DNA of 64,000 nt from Chrysogorgia sp. JL179-B06 (GCA_035772405.1 JAYKKM010000439.1:5284001-5348000); one strand, 5' to 3'. Positions 53,301-56,846 are shown, counted from the stretch's first letter. The notes: generated by a model not told the origin, from the sequence alone. Translations and numbers: made by a program.

Positions 53301-54803
53301 AGGAGTGAGGGCCATTACCTTCACTCTGACCAATAACACAACGTGATCGAACGAACTTTATTTAACAATGAATAAAGTATTTGTTAAAGAAACCTGGGCG
53401 TAGTTGTGTTGATATTGATATATAAAAGGCAAGTTGTAGTATGGGGTTTTAATTACCACAAAATTGCAGTCAAAATCACCATAAAATGGTGCTTAAATTT
53501 AATGTAGTTAACATTACCATAAAATCGTGGTTAAAATAAATTAAAATCGTCACGAAAACAGTAATTATTCTGTACATTTTATTAACTAGATTTTTGCACA
53601 GTAACTAACCATGACACATCTGCATTTGGACGTTGGTCAGGCCCCGGATTTAAAATATCTTCTTCCATATAACACTGTATTGTATTGTGTATTGTGTGGT
53701 ATTAAAAGTATGTAAGTACAGTATGGAATCGTATATTTACCAATTTATATGAACTTTAATTTTTCGTGTACTAGTTTCAAGTACGCTAGCAAAAGATCGA
53801 GCGAAGGGGAATCTTGGAAACTAAAACTCAGATAACTTTGTAGTTTCTGATCATCCGATTAATTATGATTTTTAAGTCTTACAATTTAAAGTGCCCGGGC
53901 TGCGATCAAATTTTTGCTATCCCGAATTTTTACATATTTGTAAAGAGCATGGTGTTCTTATTTAACTTGCCAAATTTCAAGCAATTGCGAGCATGGGAAG
54001 TCGCCTTTTCAGACTGTTTTTATACGAGATTATACGGCCGCCATTATTCGAACATGTTCCGGACACTTAGGTTTGCGATTAGAGGAAGAGACTCCAAAGA
54101 CTCAACACGTGGCTAGTTGTACATTATACGAATATAAAGCTACTTTGGGAAAAACTTTCTATTGTAACTTGTCGTATAATTTCCATAAAGCTTTTTCACG
54201 TGTTGAGTCTCTGACGTCACAATCACATACTCTGCTATGGAATCGCGGGCTCGTCTGGAACAAGTTTTAAGTAATTGCGGACAAAATTTGGGCGACTTCT
54301 TGAGATAGAATGTTTGTTGTCATTTTATTGGCAAATGCGAACATTAATTAACCTAAAATAATGTTCTGTAACAAAAAATGCTAGGAAACGTAATGTGATA
54401 TTTCATCGCAAGGGCACTTTAAGACTTGTTTTAAGCAGTGTGTCTATACCACTAAAAAAAGGCAAACTCGGTAGAGTTCTAGCAAAAACAAAATACTTAC
54501 CACTTTCGTCTGTAGTGACAAATGATGTATTACACGAAATGCCAATATCATTTCTCGAGCACACTCGAAAAGTATAATTAGTGAATGGCTTTAAATTTGT
54601 AATATTAACTTCTCTTTCATTGACGACAGAGTATCCGCTACTGTTAGAACCATCACAAACCCAGTTTCCAGCTCCTTCTTGGTGTTCAACAGAATAATTT
54701 TTAATAGGACTGTTGCCATCAAATATCCCATTGCTCCATCGAATAAAAATAGAATTAGCTGTCACATTTTCGATGACAATATTAATTGGAGCATCTGGTG
54801 GAA
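3433..54803 (-). CDS. Large FN3-repeat protein gene, partial (at least 35 exons)
   Basis: This entry spans the whole visible part of one minus-strand gene; the individual exons are listed separately. Seventeen complete FN3 domains and one half domain read in order from 54803 to 3433. Nearly every domain is two exons: a first half with the FN3 tryptophan (LSW, VLW, INW, VIW), an HPNG/xPxG-I turn and a Y-x-(V/I)-x-W strand, then a 93-nt second half with the PYSIYxVSV strand and a G-x-G turn. All borders are phase 1 and have GTAAG- or GTGAG-like donors and pyrimidine-rich AG acceptors. Many N-x-S/T sites suggest an extracellular glycoprotein. FN3 chains like this occur in receptor tyrosine phosphatases, sidekick-like and other adhesion proteins. 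No transmembrane or phosphatase exon is in the window, so the family is undecided. Confidence 0.82.
3643..5004. other. Intron with short tandem repeats
   Basis: Contains a two-copy ~24-bp repeat, GTGTCTACAGC(A/G)CATG (about 3776-3825), and a four-copy degenerate ~30-bp repeat around the word CTCTT(T/C)AGAGGAAAC (about 4080-4175). A C+T-rich stretch at 4460-4580 and an AT-rich run at 4590-4625 follow. No exon or RNA recognised. Confidence 0.5.
5005..5218. mobile_element. Palindromic (foldback) retroelement-like insertion with 13-bp target duplication, short form
   Basis: About 85-bp arms are reverse complements around a centre near 5118 (GTGTGAAGTTGATCGTC at the left, GACGATCAACTTCACAC at the right). 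The insertion is flanked by an exact 13-bp direct repeat TTAGTTTAAATAT (4992-5004, 5219-5231). An asymmetric ~30-bp tail beginning AAAGTAAAGGAGTATCAT lies outside the left arm only. A longer relative with the same layout is at 54887-55332. A 13-bp duplication and a one-sided tail fit target-primed retrotransposition, for example a Penelope-like element terminal piece, better than a cut-and-paste transposon. The class is inferred. Confidence 0.7.
5122..5160 (+). ncRNA. Hammerhead-ribozyme-like core motif
   Basis: CTGAAGA (5122-5128) matches the hammerhead CUGANGA box. GAAA (5149-5152) matches the second box. Between them GACCGCC can pair with GGCCGTC (one mismatch) as helix II. After GAAA, a two-pair helix III (AC with GT) closes a GTCA loop and leads to GTC, a permitted cleavage triplet, at 5158-5160. 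Departures from the canonical form: one extra U between CUGAAGA and helix II, and no convincing helix I next to the core. It could be active only in dimers, or inactive. Confidence 0.42.
5232..5947. other. Intron, no recognised feature
   Basis: A minus-strand open frame at 5397-5666 is rich in cysteine ([27 protein letters not shown]) but has no recognisable family motif and no convincing splice frame, so it is not called. A weak inverted pair around the word GGGGTGTTTA (about 5350 and 5460) is present. Confidence 0.4.
5948..6040 (-). CDS. FN3 second-half exon, type D
   Basis: 93 nt. The acceptor is GTTGTAG, the donor GTAGGTAC. It translates as [19 protein letters not shown] followed by [11 protein letters not shown], the F-G strand half of an FN3 domain. 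It completes the type D first half at 9627-9842 (the split codon C+AA gives Q). The large intron between them holds the 12-bp minisatellite and a Tc1-like element. The exon is too short to appear as a usual open frame; it was found from the FN3 pattern and the splice borders. Confidence 0.85.
6041..6096. repeat. ATA/AAT microsatellite at the edge of the minisatellite
   Basis: AATAATAATAATAC followed by ACAACATA-type words leads into the 12-bp array. It lies immediately inside the intron next to the D second-half exon. Confidence 0.6.
6097..7610. repeat. 12-bp minisatellite (AATAGACAATGC)n, copy 1
   Basis: About 1.5 kb of a 12-bp unit. A first block (about 6140-6250) uses the variant GATAGACGATAC; the rest uses AATAGACAAT followed by GC, AC or CC, with AATAAACAAT variants. 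Near the right end the unit is broken twice by GAAATGACGATACAACAAAC (about 7370 and 7495). Since 12 is a multiple of 3 and the unit lacks stops in several frames, long open frames appear on both strands (IDNA/IDNT repeats on plus; IVYC, LLHC and LSIA on minus). These are products of the repeat, not genes. Confidence 0.93.
7611..7976. mobile_element. Linker of the composite satellite module, with a small hairpin element
   Basis: After a CACCCACCCACAC run comes a ~114-bp hairpin element. Its 22-bp imperfect inverted ends (7739-7760, CCGATTTTCTACCAGGCGGA; 7831-7852) surround a second nested pair (TTCCGAGCGGAG / CTCCGCAAGGAA). A Pol III B-box-like word GGTTCGATTTCC (about 7878) and a (CAATACA)n-like stretch follow, then the 7-bp satellite. 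The same order recurs at 17136-17512, so this is part of one repeated module. Confidence 0.65.
8003..8884 (+). mobile_element. Tc1/mariner-like DNA transposon
   Basis: Inverted ends CACTGGAAGTCAAAAAGAAC (left) and the complement of CAGTGGCAGTCAAAAAAATA (right) are flanked by TA dinucleotides, the Tc1/mariner target. The ends and the decayed internal transposase agree in orientation. At 882 bp it is shorter than an intact Tc1 element, so it has internal deletions. Confidence 0.88.
8085..8795 (+). pseudogene. Tc1-like transposase, broken
   Basis: Pieces in several frames show the family: [20 protein letters not shown] (helix-turn-helix end), FSDQSRF (normally W-SDESRF, so the residue after the first catalytic D is altered), [19 protein letters not shown] (second catalytic D), and WPAQSSDF followed by [13 protein letters not shown]. 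The tail [17 protein letters not shown] closes just before the right end. Several frameshifts and stops make it non-functional. The third acidic position is not preserved. Confidence 0.85.
8922..9626. other. Intron with low-complexity AT repeats
   Basis: 8922-9340 shows no recognised feature. From about 9355 the words GATGATATATGATATGATAT and AGATAAGATGAGAT form simple repeats. The stretch 9355-9626 is duplicated, with the following exon, at 18900-19164. Confidence 0.55.
9627..9842 (-). CDS. FN3 first-half exon, type D (copy 1)
   Basis: 216 nt, phase 1 to 1. The acceptor is CTTGCAG; the donor is GTAAGT after CTATCTAC. It reads (V)[42 protein letters not shown] and ends FYTIPYL. There are several sequons (NNS, NQT twice, NKT). 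Its partner half is 5948-6040. A second copy of this exon is at 19165-19380; the two encode nearly the same peptide (VV/VE, NNS/NIS, PQR/PER, GI/GV differences). Confidence 0.9.
9843..10011. other. Intron between FN3 exons
   Basis: Short intronic sequence upstream of the D exon. Its first ~60 bases match 19381-19440 and then diverge, which marks one limit of the local duplication. Confidence 0.6.
10560..11275 (+). pseudogene. LINE reverse transcriptase C-terminal remnant
   Basis: Plus-strand frames give [18 protein letters not shown], then [20 protein letters not shown] and [19 protein letters not shown], the region after the YADD box in CR1/Jockey-type LINEs. A later piece reads [20 protein letters not shown], a typical C-terminal end. 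Stops and frameshifts are many. It ends before an (AATC)n-like tail at about 11480-11510. Confidence 0.75.
11510..14524 (-). pseudogene. Decayed non-LTR retrotransposon (CR1/Jockey-type)
   Basis: Reading right to left: endonuclease start ([24 protein letters not shown] at 14524-14222). Then a linker with [11 protein letters not shown] (13840-13559). Then the reverse transcriptase with [46 protein letters not shown] and [16 protein letters not shown] (13174-12668). Then [19 protein letters not shown] and YADDTSL (12651-12421). Finally a C-terminal [20 protein letters not shown] block (12118-11846). Each piece lies in a different frame or is cut by stops, so it is dead. It is older than the LINE at 45.7 kb. 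Confidence 0.88.
14554..14822. other. Short intronic spacer
   Basis: GTGTTATTGGT microsatellite-like words (14551-14600) followed by ordinary sequence. A plus-strand open frame at 14605-14886 has no family resemblance I can recognise. Confidence 0.5.
14823..15297. mobile_element. Foldback MITE with long inverted arms, TTAA-type target
   Basis: 475 bp. It begins AGTGCCCCTAACCTCAA and ends with its complement TTGAGGTTAGGGGCACT. Arms of about 170 bp include GAAGATTTTC...CTTCGCTTTCTTTTTGAGAT and CACATGCATAATGAGTT. The right flank is TTAA and the left TTGA, suggesting a TTAA target with one later change (Kolobok or piggyBac-like). The related element at 19452-19860 lacks the outer part of the left arm. 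Confidence 0.75.
15327..15419 (-). CDS. FN3 second-half exon, type B, orphan copy
   Basis: 93 nt; the acceptor is TTTCTACAG and the donor GTAAGG. It translates as [19 protein letters not shown], then [11 protein letters not shown]. It is a copy of the exon at 19890-19982 (offset 4563). No B first-half exon precedes it. The next upstream exon of the gene is the D first half at 19165-19380. Phases agree, so splicing would join D to B into one hybrid FN3 domain. Confidence 0.87.
15581..16359. mobile_element. hAT-like element, right end lost at duplication junction (copy 1)
   Basis: The left end CAGTGGCGTAGCTAG follows GGTTAGGG, exactly as in the complete copy at 20144-21111. Homology stops after CAGTTACGA at 16359, where 12-bp-satellite sequence begins abruptly. 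The truncation marks the junction of the tandem duplication. Confidence 0.82.
15861..16210 (+). pseudogene. hAT transposase C-terminal fragment (copy 1)
   Basis: Reads [16 protein letters not shown] and then, after a frameshift, [20 protein letters not shown] and [18 protein letters not shown]. This is the hAT C-terminal dimerisation region, with its conserved S-x-ER-x-FS-x-L core slightly altered. Only the C-terminus of a transposase is present, cut by a stop and a shift. Confidence 0.8.
16360..17135. repeat. 12-bp minisatellite, copy 2, with 47-bp higher-order unit
   Basis: Same AATAGACAA words as at 6097-7610, reorganised into a 47-bp unit that carries GAAATGACGATATAACAAAC plus AATTCCATA(A/G)ACAACGC, repeated many times. 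A longer supra-unit (with ACAGCAGACAATGC) occurs twice (about 16735-16850 and 16890-17010). The GAAATGACGATA segment appears only twice in copy 1, so this form was amplified later. Long minus-strand open frames here are by-products. Confidence 0.9.
17136..17512. mobile_element. Linker of composite satellite module, copy 2
   Basis: Parallels 7611-7976: CACACCAACACAAATAT, CTGACCTGACCGTGTCTAAA, the hairpin element (left arm shortened, right arm ATTCCGCCTAGTGGAAAATC intact), GGTTTGATTTCCGGTGGGGC and the CACAATACACCGCACAACGC stretch, in the same order. Confidence 0.7.
17513..18510. repeat. 7-bp satellite built from ATATAAT and ACATAAT
   Basis: About 1 kb of 7-bp units. Almost every unit is ATATAAT or ACATAAT, with rarer ATACAAT and a local ACATAAG pair near 17990. 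The two forms alternate in irregular runs rather than a fixed order. On the minus strand no stop word can form, so all three frames stay open for over 1 kb (IIYYILY-type repeats); these are not genes. Confidence 0.95.
18513..18606 (-). mobile_element. tRNA-derived SINE fragment
   Basis: On the minus strand it reads GAAGGTTACAGGTTCGATTC (B box at 18549-18559) followed by CCTGGACTCAGAGGATACGA and GCTTGACGATCGTCCA. The same tail is found in the SINE copies near 63.1-63.5 kb. It abuts the end of the 7-bp satellite. Confidence 0.65.
18607..19164. other. Intron: ~260-bp insert between two copies of a GATATATGATATGATA word
   Basis: An AT-rich ~30-bp word (ATAATATATATGATGATATA and following) occurs at about 18616-18646 and 18906-18938. 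The intervening ~260 bp is absent from the paralogous intron near 9355. 18939-19164 matches 9390-9626. Confidence 0.5.
19165..19380 (-). CDS. FN3 first-half exon, type D (copy 2)
   Basis: 216 nt with an acceptor ending in TGCAG and donor GTAAGT, like 9627-9842. It reads (V)[24 protein letters not shown] and [15 protein letters not shown]. No D second half follows it downstream before the orphan B half at 15327-15419, so it would be spliced to that exon. The cysteine-free core and FN3 tryptophans are intact. Confidence 0.87.
19452..19860. mobile_element. Foldback MITE, left-truncated copy
   Basis: Related to 14823-15297 but beginning inside the left arm (TTTTGAAGATTTTCG). The right arm is complete to GGGGCACT|TTAA. 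The arms carry TATATCAGTTTGTTTGATATG and its complement. Confidence 0.72.
19890..21935 (-). CDS. FN3 domain B (exons 21723-21935 and 19890-19982)
   Basis: First half 213 nt: [45 protein letters not shown], then a sequon-rich stretch (NSTSNTT) and FVIEEL before GTAAGT. Second half 93 nt: [19 protein letters not shown]. The intron between them holds a hAT-like element, a truncated MITE arm and a tRNA-derived element. The variable stretch before the last strand is three nucleotides longer than in the 4-kb units and differs completely in sequence. Confidence 0.88.
20144..21111. mobile_element. hAT-like element, complete, 8-bp target duplication (copy 2)
   Basis: Ends CAGTGGCGTAGCTAG and CTGGCTACGCCACTG form hAT-type inverted repeats. 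The flanks are an exact GGTTAGGG duplication (20136-20143 and 21112-21119). It holds a C-terminal transposase fragment, an (ATGA)n run at about 20936-20960 and a run of about 20 C at 21059-21078. At 968 bp it is non-autonomous. Confidence 0.87.
20425..20774 (+). pseudogene. hAT transposase C-terminal fragment (copy 2)
   Basis: Near-identical to the fragment at 15861-16210 ([16 protein letters not shown], then the shifted [20 protein letters not shown]), including the same frameshift. The break therefore predates the duplication. Confidence 0.8.
21541..21612 (+). tRNA. tRNA-Val(AAC)-like, probably head of a SINE
   Basis: A clear A box TAGCTCAGTGG and B box GGTTCAATTCC are present. The D stem GCTC/GAGC is perfect. 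The anticodon loop CTAACAT gives AAC. The anticodon stem and T stem each have one mismatch and the acceptor stem is imperfect (GCCTCCG against CGGAAGG). The imperfect acceptor and the following GTTGCATTTTTCGCAAC hairpin suggest a tRNA-derived SINE rather than a working tRNA gene. It lies in an intron. Confidence 0.55.
21961..24565. other. Intron with repeat debris (inverted relative of the intron at 26.9-28.0 kb)
   Basis: Several blocks match the minus strand of 26870-27900: GCGACTGCTTTTTTGCAG (about 22095), the CCCCCTGCGGGATTTC block (about 22355), ATTTTGAACGTTATCTCGG with TACTCGATTTTAATTCTGAA (about 23670-23725), CGGACCAACCCGTTTCG and GTTGTAAGCATAGTGAGCGT (about 23790-23870). A (TTTA)n run is at 22120-22142. 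A plus-strand frame at 24310-24468 ends [18 protein letters not shown]; the matching block recurs on the minus strand in each later unit. This looks like an unclassified mobile element in both orientations. Confidence 0.55.
23100..23325 (+). mobile_element. 5'-truncated LINE 3' end with (ATT)n tail
   Basis: A coding end ([13 protein letters not shown]) is followed by a short 3' UTR with a stem-loop (GCATTG / CAATGC flanking GAGGCTTTGCGAAATACGTG) and an (ATT)n tail at 23277-23322. The arrangement matches the 3' end of the CR1/L2-like LINE at 49.5 kb. A second (ATT)n run lies at about 23620-23637. Confidence 0.65.
24570..25535 (-). CDS. FN3 domain A, oldest copy (exons 25320-25535 and 24570-24662)
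   Basis: First half 216 nt: [48 protein letters not shown], ending FTITNL with donor GTGAGT. Second half 93 nt: [30 protein letters not shown]. It is clearly more diverged than the other A domains (for example [12 protein letters not shown] where they have [12 protein letters not shown]). A foldback element lies in the intron between the halves. Confidence 0.9.
24706..25222. mobile_element. Foldback MITE with ~125-bp arms
   Basis: Arms at about 24706-24860 and 25080-25222 are reverse complements: TTGGATTCATAAAAAATATT, GTTTTAAAACCACTTTTTGT and TACAAACGGGTACC on the left match their complements on the right. The right end GCACT is followed by TTAA. The corresponding introns of the other A units lack it, so it inserted here after, or outside, the unit amplification. 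Confidence 0.78.
25642..26035 (-). CDS. FN3 domain B (exons 25844-26035 and 25642-25734)
   Basis: First half 192 nt, the shortest B copy: [43 protein letters not shown], then only [17 protein letters not shown]. The reduced length is entirely in the variable stretch. Second half 93 nt: [29 protein letters not shown]. It is followed by domain A at 24570-25535. Confidence 0.9.
26100..28260. other. Intron: hairpin element and unclassified repeat (minus-strand orientation)
   Basis: A compact foldback at 26244-26344 (GTTTAATAAACGAGCAGC / GCTGCGAGTTTATTAAAC enclosing GTGTTTTATCAGAT and its complement) is repeated at 51699-51798. From about 26870 to 27900 lies the minus-oriented copy of the repeat described at 21961-24565, with two internal copies of a ~70-bp word around GAACGTTATCTCAGTCAATA (about 27390-27460 and 27600-27660). 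No exon seen. Confidence 0.55.
28265..29382 (-). CDS. FN3 domain A, array copy (exons 29167-29382 and 28265-28357)
   Basis: [46 protein letters not shown], then [17 protein letters not shown]. The second half reads [29 protein letters not shown]. It differs from the next four A copies at TVK/TAK, SIR/SVR and MNL/MDL. Its intron has a single copy of the 0.42-kb block that is doubled in three other units. Confidence 0.92.
30057..30456 (-). CDS. FN3 domain B, array copy (exons 30247-30456 and 30057-30149)
   Basis: First half 210 nt: [44 protein letters not shown], variable [28 protein letters not shown]. Second half: [36 protein letters not shown]. The inter-exon intron is only 97 bp. The protein is identical in the copies at 34, 38 and 42 kb. 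Confidence 0.93.
32000..33559 (-). CDS. FN3 domain A, array copy (exons 33344-33559 and 32000-32092)
   Basis: First half as in the other array A domains ([26 protein letters not shown]). The second half ends DEH rather than DED because GATGAGCATG precedes the donor. The upstream intron acceptor is CTTATAG. The intron contains the doubled 0.42-kb block. The copy at +8194 (40195-41753) is the same. Confidence 0.92.
32391..33240. repeat. Two-copy ~0.42-kb tandem duplication inside an FN3 intron
   Basis: The block starting GAGGAAAAAATCAACAGTAT and ending at CTTCAGGATAAAACCCG occurs twice (about 32400-32815 and 32820-33240). The same doubling is present near 36.4-37.26 kb and 40.6-41.43 kb but not near 28.65-29.06 or 44.6-45.05 kb. 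These single-copy states at the array edges mark where crossing-over occurred. Confidence 0.85.
34093..34492 (-). CDS. FN3 domain B, array copy (exons 34283-34492 and 34093-34185)
   Basis: Same protein as the B domain at 30 kb. The acceptor of the second half is CTGCAG here rather than CTACAG, a change shared with the +8194 copy at 42 kb. This supports the dimeric history of the array. Confidence 0.93.
36035..37576 (-). CDS. FN3 domain A, array copy (exons 37361-37576 and 36035-36127)
   Basis: [35 protein letters not shown], with second half [19 protein letters not shown] ending DED. Lengths 216 and 93 nt. It is followed downstream by the B domain at 34 kb. Confidence 0.92.
38251..38650 (-). 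CDS. FN3 domain B, array copy (exons 38441-38650 and 38251-38343)
   Basis: Exact +8194 counterpart of the 30-kb B domain, including the CTGTAG-type (plus strand) acceptor and the 97-bp intron. Confidence 0.93.
40195..41753 (-). CDS. FN3 domain A, array copy (exons 41538-41753 and 40195-40287)
   Basis: +8194/8195 counterpart of the 33-kb A domain, including the DEH ending and the doubled intron block. One base difference in an intronic poly-A run accounts for the 8195 offset of the second exon. Confidence 0.92.
42287..42686 (-). CDS. FN3 domain B, array copy (exons 42477-42686 and 42287-42379)
   Basis: +8194 counterpart of the 34-kb B domain, sharing its CTGCAG acceptor. Confidence 0.93.
44229..45360 (-). 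CDS. FN3 domain A, first array copy in gene order (exons 45145-45360 and 44229-44321)
   Basis: As the other array A domains except [15 protein letters not shown], where others have LADMPILN. The intron has a single 0.42-kb block, as at 28-29 kb. Upstream in the gene the LINE at 45712-49572 separates it from the B second half at 49937. Confidence 0.92.
45712..49572 (+). mobile_element. Nearly full-length CR1/L2-like LINE in an FN3 intron
   Basis: The paralogous introns near 29.73, 33.73 and 37.91 kb keep the empty site GAGATCATTACAATATTC. Here it is split after GAGATCATTAC and resumes AATATTCC. The 3' end has a stem-loop (GCGCCATT / AATGGCGC, 49512-49539) and an (ATT)n tail. A short ATTAC target duplication is possible but cannot be told from the tail. 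Orientation is opposite to the host gene. Confidence 0.9.
45838..49414 (+). pseudogene. LINE endonuclease / reverse transcriptase, two breaks
   Basis: Three blocks: 45838-47139, 47149-48528 (same frame, separated by a TGA at 47137-47139 in a threefold 13-bp repeat GATTACTCGTATT), and 48383-49414 (shifted by one base near 48520). The endonuclease shows [38 protein letters not shown] and [11 protein letters not shown]. The reverse transcriptase shows [46 protein letters not shown] and, in the shifted frame, YADDTQL. The C-terminus has [17 protein letters not shown]. Residues 126-170 hold an extra endonuclease start ([16 protein letters not shown]) before the main one at 237 on, and a 2A-like NPGP at 182-185 lies between. 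Confidence 0.9.
49937..51490 (-). CDS. FN3 domain B (exons 51281-51490 and 49937-50029)
   Basis: First half 210 nt with SSSSLNLSW (other array copies have SSTSL) and the variable [12 protein letters not shown]. Second half [29 protein letters not shown]. The intron is enlarged to ~1.25 kb by an insertion with a strong hairpin. Flanking intron sequence (51491-52400) is closest to that at 26.0-26.95 kb, including the same 26244-type hairpin. Confidence 0.9.
50055..51215. mobile_element. ~1.15-kb insertion with CGGTCCG(G/T)AT ends and a strong hairpin
   Basis: Absent from all paralogous B introns, which are 97 bp. The left part has two direct copies of GCGGTCCGGTATCC (about 50070, 50114). The right end has a ~95-bp hairpin (51093-51188), with GGTCCGTATAGAAAAATATT and its complement enclosing TCGGTCTCAAAAATG / CATTTTTGAGACC. 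Small open frames inside (for example minus 50000-50398) show no family motif. Class unknown; no clear target duplication found. Confidence 0.62.
51699..51798. repeat. Compact foldback, second copy
   Basis: Same hairpin as 26244-26344: GTTTAATAAACGAGCAGC... GCTGCGAGTTTATTAAAC with TTTTATCAGAT inner arms. The 30-, 34-, 38- and 42-kb units lack it together with ~290 bp of flank. Either it was lost in the array founder, or these two loci share it by copying. Confidence 0.7.
52474..52873 (-). CDS. FN3 domain B, most 5' copy (exons 52664-52873 and 52474-52566)
   Basis: [18 protein letters not shown] (K as in the 21.9-kb copy), [26 protein letters not shown]. Second half [19 protein letters not shown]. 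It follows the single-exon FN3 at 54501 and is followed by another B domain at 49937-51490, with no A domain between. Confidence 0.92.
52938..53885. other. Intron, partly shared with the 4-kb units
   Basis: 52960-53340 resembles pieces of the array introns (GCAATTACATCG, CATGGCATGAGGGTA, CCTTACCTTCACTCTGACC-type words) but is more diverged and joined differently. 53341-53885 has no recognised feature beyond weak TCACCATAAAAT/ACCATAAAAT repetition. Confidence 0.5.
53890..54418. mobile_element. TTAA-target foldback-type element
   Basis: AGTGCCC at the left and GGGCACT at the right are each flanked by TTAA (53886-53889, 54419-54422). Beyond the first seven bases the ends match loosely (TGCGAT). 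An inner inverted pair AGACTCAACACGTG / CACGTGTTGAGTCT lies at about 54097-54110 and 54196-54210. The ends resemble those of 14823-15297. Confidence 0.58.
54501..54803 (-). CDS. FN3 domain in one exon (type E), most 5' exon seen
   Basis: 303 nt, phase 1 to 1; acceptor CTTTTAG, donor GTAAGT. The whole domain is in one exon: [49 protein letters not shown], then [19 protein letters not shown] and FVTTDES. It has the canonical FN3 W, L-x-P and Y-x-F-R-V positions. The pair of cysteines (WVCD, FRVCS) plus ISC are absent from the A and B domains. Being intron-free within the domain, it is a separate FN3 lineage from the split ones. Confidence 0.9.
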
Positions 54804-54886
54804 CTAAAAGAATAGTTTGCAAAAAAAACACCTTTAGTATACAGTACAAAACATCATGATGTGAATGTTATAACTTATTCCAAATA

Positions 54887-55332
54887 AAGTAAATCGTTTG
54901 AACATAGGAGTATCATTAGATGTGTGAAGTTCATCGTCCAGGTTGTTGTAGTCTTGAGAAAGACAATAGTTGGTGACAGATGTTGCAACGGCCTCAGGGG
55001 CGGTCATCTTCAGAGTCAAGAAATGCGTGTTTGTCAGGTTTGCCTATATATACGTCTGGTTCATTACGTCATAGTTTGTTTGTGTCATAATTACTGTGAG
55101 TTGGTGTTGCGTCATGCGTTAAGCGTGGGCCAACGCATGACGCAACACCCACTCACACTAATTATGACAGAAACAAACTATGACGTAATGAACCAGACGT
55201 ATATATAGGCAAACCTGACAAACACGATTTACTTGACTCTGAAGATGACAGCTGTTGAGGCCTTCGAAACGTCAGTCACCAACAATAGTCTTTCTCAAGA
55301 CTACAACAACCTGGACGATCAACTTCACACAT
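54887..55332. mobile_element. Palindromic retroelement-like insertion with 13-bp target duplication, long form
   Basis: Arms of ~190 bp: GATGTGTGAAGTT, GGTTGTTGTAGTCTTGAGAA, GGTTTGCCTATATATACGTC, CATGCGTTAAGCG and their complements. The flanks are an exact 13-bp repeat CTTATTCCAAATA (54874-54886, 55333-55345). Like the copy at 5005-5218, it has a one-sided tail (AAGTAAATCGTTTGAACATA then GGAGTATCAT) outside the left arm. The short copy equals the outer part of this one with the middle removed. Confidence 0.72.
55239..55277 (+). ncRNA. Hammerhead-ribozyme-like core motif, second copy
   Basis: CTGAAGA (55239-55245), GAAA (55266-55269), AC-GTCA-GT with GTC at 55275-55277. Helix II here is weaker than in the 5.1-kb copy. 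On the other arm (minus strand) the corresponding box reads GCAA instead of GAAA, so only the plus-strand core is intact, as also at 5122-5160. Confidence 0.4.
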
Positions 55333-55345
55333 CTTATTCCAAATA

Positions 55346-56842
55346 CTCGTGTATGTTAGAATCGTTTAAGATGTTCCACCTGCAACAATGGATTTATAGA
55401 AATACATGTACCATCATTGTTCTTATTGAACACCGCAACATATCTATACATTTGATAATACTGTACAGAATGTTGCGAATTTCTTGAACAATTTTAGAAA
55501 ACTCAGAATAAATTACGAAATTCTTAGCACTTTACCATCTATTTACGGTTTGCAACAAAGCCATTGAGATTCAGAAGACAAAGGTTTGGCGGCCATGTTG
55601 GTGCCACAAACAAAAGAAGATAATGCGATAATTTTGTTGTAGTTTCACCAACATGACTGCCGTGACACGTCACGTGCAAACCATCAATAGATCAAGAGAA
55701 ACAACAAATACATTGATTTCATCATTTATTAGTTGCAGTTGTGCATAAATGTTCATAATACTATTAACACTAAAGTATGGAGGAGCACACAAAATTGAAG
55801 TACATAAAATTGTTAATACATGTACAGTATATGCATACACTTTCACAAACTCATTAATAATTCATGAGCAAAAACAAAATAAATTTTAATTAGTGTTTTG
55901 AAACCGGAGGAAGATCATCTAGCTGATCACGTGATGACGTTTTGAAATATTTCAAAGTCCTAGGACTTTGAAAATATGTAAATTACTATGTTTGAGAAGT
56001 CAGTTCAATCACTCGACGTCAGACTTTACCGGGATTTCAAAGCCCTCGTGATTTCAATAGGCACTCGGACTTTGAAATCCTGGTAAAGTCCTCCGTCTCG
56101 TGTTTGAACTATTACGTACAGTACTGCTCAGAAATAACCTAACAACTGCGTTCGCGTGCGGAACGCGGTTAGAACTCGTTCCAAACGGTGGCTTTGGTTG
56201 AAATGTTAGCTTCGTTAATCTCCGACTTTAGCAAATTGTCAAAACTTAAATCGTTGCTGGAGTACTTTATATGGTACATGATTTATTAAACGAGATTAAA
56301 TGAGAAAGTAGATTGAATTGCCGTCCTTTGAATTGGTGATTCTCCCAAAGTTTATAATGAAGGCATTTATTTCAACGCTATTAAATTATAATAATATTTA
56401 GTAAACATTGAGAACCATTTGGGCGTAAATATTTGCTATAAATATTTCATTCTTAAATACTGTTGAACCTCTCATAAGTGACCACTCAAAATGTAAAGCA
56501 TAGTTTAGATAGCAATTATAGTGCGACCACCGTGTTTTTGAAAACAAATATGTGGTCCTTGGCGTCGGATCCAAGCAAGGTTGGAATTATTTCCAAGTCC
56601 GTCCAAAAAGCTCTTAAATTCATTTTTACCATTGCAGGAAGAAGAATACAAGGGAGTTCAATAGTTATTTGGGTAAATAATCAGTAAACAATGCAGTTAG
56701 GGCCTGAAATAGCGGTTGGACATTGGACATGTCAGATCAATATTGGAAAGGACAAAATAATCAAAACAAAATGCATATCATTCTTCCTGAACATTATTAA
56801 AATACATTCCGCGTTATTTTAAACACATTTTGTCTAAATGGT
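55346..56842. other. Non-coding, short palindromes only
   Basis: A hairpin at about 56028-56098 (AGACTTTACCGGGATTTCAA / CTTTGAAATCCTGGTAAAGT) and a small palindrome TTTCAAAGTCCTAGGACTTTGAAA near 55950 are visible. No exon of the FN3 gene was recognised upstream of 54803, so its 5' end lies beyond long introns or outside the window. Confidence 0.5.
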
Positions 56843-56846
56843 TTAA

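Noticed and set aside
3433..54803. Naming the gene PTPRQ or another receptor phosphatase
   Set aside because: FN3 similarity alone is not enough; no phosphatase, transmembrane or Ig exon is in the window.
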